The notes below the pieces were generated by a model, which was given only the letters and a program-made list of their open reading frames with translations, had not been told where the DNA came from and ran no database searches. DNA of 64,000 bases from Cladobotryum mycophilum (taxonomy: Eukaryota; Ascomycota; Sordariomycetes; Hypocreales; Hypocreaceae), in the NCBI GenBank assembly GCA_036429605.1, contig JAVFKD010000004.1, forward strand, positions 1,612,001-1,676,000, given 5' to 3'. This document shows, one piece after another, positions 56,034 to 64,000 of this stretch. Made by a program: the position numbers and the translations under genes. The stretch's first letter is position 1. The number at the start of each line of letters is the position of its first letter.

Positions 56034-57767
56034 ATGGTCAAACCAAAGGGGCGCGCAAAGGAGTTCCAAGACCCCGATGAGAAAAATACAAAGGGTATGA
56101 TGATGCGCAATGGATTGTCTTTTTCTTTTCCGTCTCTTTTTGCTAATAGTTTACTAGACTACGATCCCGAGGCCAATGGACATGACAGCGACAATGGCAG
56201 TGGCAGCGAATTGAGCGATGATGAAAACGCTGGCACAGAGCACTATGTCACGGTGGGGAAGAGCAAGTTGCGCGAGAAGGAAGGTGTTGCCCTCGGAAAG
56301 CAATATCGAGGTTCTCGAGTCTCCCGACAAGCTTTGGAGGACGAGAGCGAGGAAGACGATGATGATGAAGAGGAAGAGGAAGAGGAGAGTGGATCGGATG
56401 GGGATGAAGAGTACGATGATCCGGAAACAGCTGATCTAGCGGCCGACACTGCGGAAGCGAATGATTCGGAGATTGAAAGCGACAATGCTCTCGCCAAGTC
56501 CGACGAGGAACAACTAAAAGAGTTCGTCTTTCGTGGAAGCTCTAAGCCAAAGAAATCTCGGAAGCGGGCCAGTGCAGCCGATTACATGTCTTCAAGCGAT
56601 GAAGAGGAAACCGCTGGTGGCGCAGATGTGAGCGACGAAGATATGAGCGGGGCCGAGCTAGATGGCTCGGAAGAGGATGAAGACATGGATGATGGGCTTG
56701 ATGCTTTGGTCAACGGTGGCGATTCATCCGACGAAGAGGCGAGCGATGCCGAAGAAGATGAATCGCAGAGCGGAGAAGACGACGATGAGGAGGATGATGG
56801 CAGTGAGGAAGAGGACGATGAAGATGAAAACCAAGATGCCAAGCCTTCTCTGGCTGGCCCATCTTCAAACCAGTCTGAAGTTCAGAAGGGAATTGCAATC
56901 CAAGAACAGAGGAAAATCTACGATGGGCTTTTAAATATGCGTATCCGATTACAAAAAGCTCTCGTCGCAGCAAATACTTTCCCGACACTGGAGGACAGCT
57001 CAACTTCGGAATCGGAGGCATACGAGGCCGCTGAGGAGGCCGCCATCAAGTTACTCAACACCATTAGTGGCCTACGGCAAAACATGGCCCCTTCAACTGT
57101 AACTGGCGGTAAGAGAAAGCGAATAATCGAAGGCTCCGCGACCAGCGCAGAGATTTGGGAGCAGATGCAGGAGGAAGACCAGAACTCTACAAAGTTTCGG
57201 GAAGACAGATTGGAGAAGTGGTCGCGCAAAGTGCAAAGCGTCAATGTTGTGACGGCCAAGCTGGGTGTCAAGCAAAAGACACTCATTAGTGCCCTCCAGG
57301 AGCAGTTGACCACTCCCGAAAGCCGACTGATTAAGCGTACTCGGGTACCTCGATCATGCGCCCCTGTTCAGGCCGCTAAGAAGATCGCCGAAAGCGAGGA
57401 TATCTACGATGACGCTGACTTTTATCAACTTCTTCTGAAGGAGCTCGTCGACCAACGAACAGTCGAGAGTGCTGCAGAACAGAACAGCGCCGTAGCATCC
57501 GTGATGGTCAACGCGAACAAGGAAGCCAAGATGCGTAAGGTGGTAGACCGAAAGGCGAGCAAGGGGCGAAAGATGCGATTCACAGTGCACGAGAAGTTGC
57601 AGAATTTCATGGCCCCGGAGGATAGGCGATCATGGGAACAGGAGGCCATTGACCGGTTCTTTGGCACACTCTTCGGGCAGAAGATGGAGTTGAACGAGGA
57701 AGAGAGCGAGGACGATGAGATGGACGAGCTGTATAATAAGGATGAAGGTCTGCGACTGTTTAGATAA
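56034..57767 (+). CDS. BFR2: Bfr2/AATF nucleolar ribosome biogenesis protein
   Basis: Two exons, 56034-56094 and 56158-57767, give 556 residues. The start MVKPKGRAKEFQDPDEKNTK joins DYDPEANG across the splice, as in other Bfr2 proteins. The segment EHYVTVGKSKLREKEGVALG is a family hallmark. A strongly acidic Asp/Glu/Ser middle is followed by the AATF leucine-zipper-like region (IAIQEQRKIYDGLLNMRIRLQKAL), the region around DRLEKWSRKVQSV, and the C-terminal domain with DDADFYQLLLKELVDQR, TVHEKLQNFMAPE and FGTLFGQK. It is part of the early 90S pre-ribosome with Enp2 and Lcp5. The intron, 63 bp, is in frame and has no stop, so reading through would add 21 residues. Confidence 0.92.
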   Translation: MVKPKGRAKEFQDPDEKNTKGMMMRNGLSFSFPSLFANSLLDYDPEANGHDSDNGSGSELSDDENAGTEHYVTVGKSKLREKEGVALGKQYRGSRVSRQALEDESEEDDDDEEEEEEESGSDGDEEYDDPETADLAADTAEANDSEIESDNALAKSDEEQLKEFVFRGSSKPKKSRKRASAADYMSSSDEEETAGGADVSDEDMSGAELDGSEEDEDMDDGLDALVNGGDSSDEEASDAEEDESQSGEDDDEEDDGSEEEDDEDENQDAKPSLAGPSSNQSEVQKGIAIQEQRKIYDGLLNMRIRLQKALVAANTFPTLEDSSTSESEAYEAAEEAAIKLLNTISGLRQNMAPSTVTGGKRKRIIEGSATSAEIWEQMQEEDQNSTKFREDRLEKWSRKVQSVNVVTAKLGVKQKTLISALQEQLTTPESRLIKRTRVPRSCAPVQAAKKIAESEDIYDDADFYQLLLKELVDQRTVESAAEQNSAVASVMVNANKEAKMRKVVDRKASKGRKMRFTVHEKLQNFMAPEDRRSWEQEAIDRFFGTLFGQKMELNEEESEDDEMDELYNKDEGLRLFR

Positions 57768-57975
57768 AAGCTGGGGTTGTCTTTTTGTATATATGAGTCT
57801 GTTAGAGACCTTGAGACTTGAGGGTCTTGGAGGCTAATTCTCAAAAATGACCTACAATGAGTTTATCTAACAGCGTCATCTCATGCATTTTGACCTACTC
57901 TCAGCTGAAAAGTGTTTGTCCCAAGGTTCACATAGATGTGAACAGACCGGCAGGAGGCTCAGTATATAGGCACTC

Positions 57976-58854
57976 TTGATATTCGGTATATTCCGTATGA
58001 GCGGATTTGATTACTTTGTAGCTAGGGAGCTTGGAGTTAGCCACCCCGTTGAGAAGGTCCTGTTAATTAGTGTACGATGTAGCGGAGGACTCGCTGCTCC
58101 CAGGACGAGTGCCAATCTGGCCCTTGGGCACACAGCCGAGGGAAGTCCCGCGAAGGTGTTATGCCTGGCACTGGAGATTTCAACAATGTTGGTCAGAAGT
58201 GAATTAGATCGTATGAGTGAAAATCAGGAGACGAGGATAGCAGTTTGTTTGTTCTCAGGCTGTGCGAGTGCAGTCGTACAGGTAAGCGTTGCTATCGGGG
58301 AGAGATGCGAGGCTGCATATGACTTGTTGGGATGGAGTCACAAGATAATACCAGAAACTGAGGATGACATCCGATTTGACGTTGATCCTCTAGGTGGTGC
58401 TCAGATCAAAATCGGCTTGTATAAAGGATATAAGTTAATCAGCAAGCCGTACAAGTTGGAAAGTGTTGCTTACACCTAATGTTCCTACTATCACGTTTTA
58501 ATCTTACCTCTAGTGTTCAAAGATTTACTAGCATCGCTACAACTATCATCAGAATACAGCTACCCGTCAGATTTCGACTGGACGATGCACCCCGGCGGAG
58601 CGACCATCCTGCCTGGTGCTGGGAAGGCGTTCGGTATCAGTTCCCAGCACATGCGCGCAACCTACGACAGCTATTTCAACCACAGCAACTCCAGCTCAGC
58701 TACCATTTTCAGTGACATGGATTGTTTATGGTCTGAGGAAATGGATAGTATGGCGCTAGAGGGTGGTGTGAGAAACTATGTAGTTGGGCCTGGCTTTGGG
58801 TCTGGCATCACGGTTGAAATGTGCATGTTGAAACGCAATCATCATCTTGGATAG
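57976..58854 (+). pseudogene. Type III polyketide synthase, 5'-truncated
   Basis: The open frame from about 57990 (MSGFDYFVARELG) matches the fungal type III PKS core: VLLISVRCSGGLAAPRT with the catalytic Cys, ANLALGHTAEG, CLALEIST, RSELDRM, CLFSGCASAVV and DDIRFDVDPLGG. It stops at 58479. A 51-bp GT-AG intron (GTGTTGC to CTCTAG) would join it to FKDLLASL, DFDWTMHPGGATI with the catalytic His, and HSNSSSATIFS with the catalytic Asn, ending at 58854. So the Cys-His-Asn triad is present, but about 115 N-terminal residues normally preceding the Cys are absent. The 200 bp between here and the Bfr2 stop shows no matching sequence. Chalcone-synthase-like enzymes are dimers that need the N-terminal half of the fold, so this copy is very likely inactive. 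Confidence 0.8.
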
Positions 58855-59554
58855 ATATCCACTGACTTGGTGACACCGCCCAGGACTGAAAGTGAAGTTA
58901 GTAATGGAGCGTAGAATGAAGAGATGAATTGAGAACGCATGGATAGCTATTACACAAGAAGGGGAGGGGGTGGGACTGATGATCAGAACGCTGAAAACAG
59001 ATCCGTGTTTCTCATGTCTCTCATGTCTCTCTATTCTCCAGTGTAATCTATTTCTAACTCTTTCATCAGTAATATTATTTATCATCGATATAATATCTTA
59101 TCATAGACTCTGGCCCTGTGCTTTTTCTTCCCCGCGTGACATTGACGACCCTGGTTATCCGATCTTGTTCCTCAAGTCTCATAGAAATTTGCCGATATAA
59201 TTACCGACTACGATATGACTGCAGATAATAAGATGAAGATGTTAAAGTGCTCCGGAATGCCATGGTAAGGTGTAAGACGCTCATCCGGAACCCAGTACCC
59301 CAATGGCGTGACATCACCTTCCGCATTCCGAATGCATCGGGATCGGCTTCTGTCGGGCTGTGCTCCGGGCGGGACGCATTCCGCCGCTGTCGATTGGCTC
59401 CCCCACCTTTGACAGCTCCATTGTATTCAGAGGGCAAGAGGAGCTCTGGAGCTTGAAAGCTTTCCAAACAAAAACAAACCATCGCAAGAAATTTGAAATT
59501 TCTGAATCCATTCATTTCGAAAATCCTCACCCACATTTCCAAACCTCGTCAAAG
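58855..59554. other. Interval upstream of fumarylacetoacetase
   Basis: Carries the FAH promoter; an open frame in phase with FAH reaches back to 59360 but lacks family sequence, so the start at 59555 is preferred. Confidence 0.5.
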
Positions 59555-60917
59555 ATGGCTTCAAGCTCATGGGTACCGTTGGACAAGGATGGAGACTTCT
59601 CCATCCAAAACTTGCCTTTTGGCATCTTCTCAGACAGCAACCCGTTCCCCCGCGTTGGTGTACGGATTGGTGATTTCGTGCTCGACTTGAATGTTCTAGC
59701 CGCCGATGAAAACGTCAAGCAGAGCCTCACTTCACTTCGCGGCATCGAAAGTGTTTTCGGACAGAGCAGCCTCAATGCTTTTGCTGAGCTGGGCCGTGGA
59801 GCTCATCGCGCCGTGAGGGCTGACCTGCAGCGCATCCTTGGTGAGACGACCGACTTGTCAGCACTCCTAAAGGACAACCAGACTCTCAGAGAGAGGGCAT
59901 TGATCCCCGCGGACAAGGTCAAGCTGCATCTTCCCATGCAGATTGGCGACTACACTGATTTCTATGCCGGCTACAATCACGCTTACAAGGTTGGCGTCCT
60001 GTTCAGAGGTCCCGACAACGCCCTGCAGCCCAACTACACCCACCTGCCCGTTGGTTACCACGGTCGCTCCTCTAGCATCGTCGTATCCGGCACTCCTATC
60101 CGCCGACCTCGTGGCCAGGTCTTGGCAAACCCAGCCGCGACCCCCAAGGTGCCAACAACATCACCATGCCGCAAGCTGGATTACGAGCTCGAGCTGGGAT
60201 GCTTCATCTGCAAGCCTAACCAGATGGGCGATGCGATCGATATCAACAAGGCCGACGAATACATCTTCGGATACGTGCTCCTGAACGACTGGAGTGCTCG
60301 TGATATTCAAGCTTGGGAATACGTACCTCTGGGACCCTTCAACGGCAAGAACTTTGGCTCGACCATCAGCCCTTGGGTGGTGCTTGCTGATGCACTGGAG
60401 CCTTTCCGAACCGAGCCGCTGGCAAATGAGACTCCTTTGCAAGTTTATCTCAATGAGGAGCAGAAGAAGAGCGTGTACGATATTCAACTGGAAGTTAGCC
60501 TGACAAGTAAGTGATTCTAAACCCGGTTGATATATAGTCGATATATTCTTGGCCTTTTTCTAACGTCATATGCCTGCAGCCGAGGAGGGAGACCATGCTC
60601 TCCTAACCAAGACGAGCGGCAAGCACCTCCTCTGGTCGTTCCCCCAGATGGTCGCTCACCATACTTTGGGTGGATGCCCTATGCGAGCAGGAGATCTTCT
60701 GGGCTCTGGTACCATTAGCGGTACCGAGTCACTTGAGCGCGGCAGCTTATTGGAGCGAACAGAGAGCGGCAAGGTGGACGTTGAATTGGAGAAGGGAGGC
60801 GTGCGCCGTTTCATTGAGGACGGAGACAGTGTTAACATCAGGGGATACTGCTCAAAGGATGGTGTGCGCATTGGTTTTGGTGATTGCGAGGGCAAGATTT
60901 TGCCTGCGATAGTGTAA
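59555..60917 (+). CDS. fahA: Fumarylacetoacetase
   Basis: Two exons, 59555-60506 and 60580-60917, give 429 residues, close to the human enzyme (419). The start is MASSSWVPLD, followed by the typical FSIQNLPFGIFS. Active-site and metal positions are visible: Asp and His in GDYTDFYAGYNHA, the Glu pair in DYELELGCF, Asp in NDWSARDIQAWEY, Lys in GPFNGKNFGST, and Thr in the second exon's GSGTISGTE. It cleaves fumarylacetoacetate to fumarate and acetoacetate, the last step of phenylalanine/tyrosine degradation, in the cytosol. A Zn2Cys6 factor follows on the same strand about 1 kb downstream. Confidence 0.96.
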
Positions 60918-61915
60918 ACAAAAAATGCATCGCTAGTATGAGAGAAAAGAAATAAGTCAAGATAAAAGTATCAAACTCATGACACTACGGAGTATGGCTC
61001 GGGGAATTCAGAAAATCCGTGGCGTGGGTAGTGGGAGTTGGCCAGCCATCAGCCTCGTAGGAGCAACGTCAATCCACTGTACTCCGCCGTATCGCCTCCA
61101 AAATTCCAGCAGAGCTTGCTACAAGTATCTTGTAGGTGACGCTTTTGGCACCGAAAGACATCCATGGATGCATAATCACCGATTTGACGAATTGGCGTGT
61201 TGGCGCTAAAAACAATAGGGGGGCTCCAAGGCTCCAGGGCTTGAAGATGGGGCTAAACTTGGGTTGCATGCACTGAAGGTTCAGCTCCGCAAAGGCCGCG
61301 ACGCCATTGAAGAGCCCTGGAGATATTTTATAGGCTTTAACGATGGAAGGTTCTGTCAGTTCTCTTGTACCAAAGCCCTGAAGGCTAAAAGTCTTGGGGC
61401 TTGCAGCAGTAATTTCATGACAACCCACCCCAGCGCGGCCGCTGCTGAGCGGGCAATCTACAAGCATCCATGATATCCATTTTCCCTGTCTCCCACCTTG
61501 CAGCATGACATGCAGTGATGCAGCACAGAGCCCACCCTGACATTTCCGTCCCATTCCACTCTTCCCACAAATTGACGGCTATCAACTAGTACATGTATTT
61601 ATCTCTCGCTCACATATCCCGGACGCATTACCCGTTCCAGGCTCATCAGCCTTGGCTAAGTGGTATTTGGTATTAGTGGCCAAGCACCAGAGACAACAGA
61701 AGATCCAGCTGGGAGTCACGTGGCACGGGCGGCTCTCCACGGACAAGCAGGGGTTCAACTCCGAATGGGCTGAATCCCTAATCGCTTCTTGCTCTTAATA
61801 ATCTGGCGATACGTTTTTTTTACTTTTTTCTTTCCTTTACTAGGACTGGCTGATTGAAGTCAAACAAAGGCAGAGAGAGAGGCTTTGAACGCCGCCATCT
61901 TATGGCCTTTGCGAC
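60918..61915. other. Interval between FAH and the Zn2Cys6 gene
   Basis: TACGGAGTA occurs at 60986, just after FAH, and TCACGTGG at 61716. No gene recognised. Confidence 0.5.
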
Positions 61916-64000
61916 ATGGAGCTGATCGAAAACCAAGCCTCGGACTTGCGCTATCTATCGCAGGCGCCGATTGCTTTGAGTGATACTGCCAGCGTCTCTT
62001 ATGATACGCCGCAGCCACGGACGCAGGCCAGTCCAGGTTCCGCTACGTACGGAGAGAATTCCGCGGTTGCTGGAGACTCATCGACCAATGCGAACAAGAG
62101 GAAGTCGATTGATGACGGCGGTGCTGCGAAGCAGACAAGGAGTAAGAGAAATCGGGTGAGTCTTGAATCCTCTTTTCTTTTTTAAATTATCCATCCCTTC
62201 AGCCGTTGTGGGCTGAGGGCCTGCCTGTTCGTCTCGTTCTCGTTCCCGTTCCCTCCCCCGGATGAGGCGGTTCGGGTGCTTGCATCGCGACGCGTGCGTG
62301 CGCGGAGGATGGATATAGCTATGAGCAGCAGCAGCAGCAGTGAATGCGGAAAAGGCATAGGTGAACTAACAAACTCGTACTAGTATATATCAATTGCCTG
62401 GTAAGCTCAATCTCGGCTTCAATAGAAATAGAGAATCCCATGTCGCTCGATAGTGAGTTTCAAGTCGGAGCTGAGCTGACCTTGACATGTGCAGCAATGA
62501 ATGCAAAAGGCGCAAGATCAAATGTAACGGTGAGACGCCATGCCAGCGATGTGGCAATCTCAATCTGGCCTGTCTTTACGCCCCCAACTGCTGCTCAAAC
62601 AACTTCAAGGACTCGGATGAGTACAGAAATGTTACTGCAGACCTCGCTCGCCTTCAAGACGAGGTAAACTGGCTTAACCAGACTGTCCGGTCCCTACAGA
62701 ACGAGTCACGGCCTGTGCCCCAGACCGAACGCATCGTACCGGGGGCTTCGACTACCCTTGCGCCTTCCCTGTCCCAAAGTTCGGGATCTGGTCCGCGACC
62801 CGAGTTGTTAAATGGAAGGCATGGTCCCTTCAAGGGCCCTACAAGCACAGCCTACAGTCTCGATGTAGCTAATGCCACCATCACCAACATGGGATGGAGA
62901 GCAAGTGACGAGATGGATGATCCCGAGCCCCAATCACACGACCTCTCAGCTTCTGCCATCAACGGGATCGAGCCCCTTCTCGGATTCGACAAGGACGAGA
63001 TGGTGCGCCTTTGCCGAGTGCATGAAGATGAGATTGGAATTATGTATCCTGTCCTCGATATTCAAACCGTCATTGATCATGCCAAAAGTCTTGTTCTATT
63101 CCTCGATACCATCAGACATCAACGCCAGATAGAGCCGGTCAATGATGAAAAGACGCTACGGCTCAAGATCATCATGTGCTGTGCACTTGTCGTGGAGGGA
63201 CACGGACACAGCGAAAAGGCAGTTCGTCTATACCAGAGCATGGAGGCCGTCCTCAACCGTAAATTAATGGCAGATACCTGCGATGTTTCAAGTCTGCCGC
63301 TTCTGGCGCTTCTGGCTGGGTACCGCTTCTTATCCAATGAAGAAGTGCTTTCCTGGCGCGTCATGGGTCAGGTCGTCAGACTGTGTGTTGAGCTTGGAAT
63401 TCACCAGAGAAGGGGTTTGGAGCGAATACAAAACGAGTCAGAGAGGAAGAATGCGTTGAATAGCTTTTGGTCAGCCTATGTCTTGGATCGACGGTGGGCC
63501 TTTGGCACGGGGTTGCCATACGCCATTCATGACGAAGAGATTGATCCCAGGCTGCCTATGCCTGTAAGTACCTAATTCAACACCACATGGCTTCATAGAC
63601 GGGTTACTAACTGTGCTTAGGACGAGTACCCCTATCTTGTTGCCATGATCACTTATTCCCGAATAGGCGCCAAGGTTTGGCGTCAAGTTTCTCACTTTGG
63701 TCCAGTTCTGGCTCGTGAACTGCGTCATGAAGAGATTGAGCGCCTTGACCAAGAAATTCTGGCGTGGTACGATGGCGTACCAGAAGATATCAGGGTACAG
63801 AAGTGGGACAGGGAGAAGCAGATGACATCGACTCCGTCATACAATATACAGCGCTTAAGGATATGGACCTATTTGAGGTTGAACCAGGTAAGTTGTAGTA
63901 CCGCCCAGACGCTGCTTCATTCAGACTGACAGCGTACTAGATTCGGACATGGTTGTATACTCCAATATTACACAGTGCCACTAGCATCATGTCAAATCCA
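61916..64000 (+). CDS. Zn2Cys6 transcription factor (partial, continues past window)
   Basis: Five exons are visible: 61916-62155, a 17-base exon 62384-62400, 62495-63563, 63621-63887, and 63941 onward past the window end. The zinc cluster is CX2CX6CX5CX2CX6C at residues 86-112 (CNECKRRKIKC, then CQRCGNLNLAC), and its first Cys codon is split TG|C by the second intron. A short coiled linker (ARLQDEVNWLNQTVRSLQ) follows. The fungal-specific transcription factor domain begins around FDKDEMVRLCRVHEDEIG and contains WRVMGQVVRLCVELGIHQR. The N-terminal 80 residues are low-complexity and end in a basic SKRNR. It is a nuclear DNA-binding regulator with unknown targets. Its closeness to fumarylacetoacetase recalls the tyrosine-degradation regulator HmgR of Aspergillus, but nothing in the sequence proves this. 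Confidence 0.9.

Noticed and set aside
59360..59554. N-terminal extension of fumarylacetoacetase by 65 codons
   Set aside because: The extension has no family similarity, and the Met at 59555 gives the usual start and length.
61740..61790. GGTTCAACTCC resembling a tRNA B box
   Set aside because: The flanking bases do not form a T-arm stem and no matching acceptor stem or A box was found.
1..64000. CRISPR array, operon or prokaryotic features
   Set aside because: Intron-bearing eukaryotic genes throughout; no spaced direct repeats of CRISPR type.

Overview
The window is nuclear DNA of a filamentous ascomycete. It has short GT-AG introns (about 45 to 110 bp) with CTAAY-type branch points, a fungal hybrid phytochrome, a HET-domain gene, a sedolisin protease, a Zn2Cys6 regulator and remnants of secondary-metabolism genes. 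Gene content and style fit Sordariomycetes, probably Hypocreales; the species cannot be told from the sequence. I rebuilt exon structures by hand from splice motifs and frame arithmetic, and the summed lengths close in frame for every multi-exon gene except the two noted below.

The left part (1-18.8 kb) is gene-poor and accessory-like. It holds a small secreted protein (minus), a HET-domain protein with a Q/N-rich insertion (plus), an S53 sedolisin protease (plus) and a phytochrome sensor kinase (plus). The gaps between them are 2.2 to 4 kb, with no recognisable genes. The sedolisin and the phytochrome each carry a single-base frameshift, and each lies in a five-base homopolymer.

The middle part (19.7-34.2 kb) is a run of minus-strand genes: a full-size ABCA transporter, the Rad4/XPC repair protein, a mitochondrial 2-oxoglutarate/malate-type carrier and a short-chain dehydrogenase.

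The right part (35-64 kb) is dense, with genes on both strands. Ribosome biogenesis is represented by Bud22, an RRM-type nucleolar protein and Bfr2/AATF. Mitochondrial functions are cytochrome c heme lyase, an ABC1/UbiB kinase-like protein and Ind1. Others are an SPF30-like splicing factor, a possible TORC1 subunit, an amidase, fumarylacetoacetase and a Zn2Cys6 factor cut by the window end. Two eroded secondary-metabolism genes sit among them: the C-terminal part of a cytochrome P450 that has lost key motifs, and a 5'-truncated type III polyketide synthase that keeps its Cys-His-Asn triad.

I found no clearly new multi-gene system. The points most worth following are the two homopolymer frameshifts, the Q/N-rich insertion in the HET protein, the two biosynthetic relics, an in-frame stop in an unknown gene that a candidate intron may remove, and a 15-codon upstream ORF whose stop overlaps the start of the ABC1-family gene.
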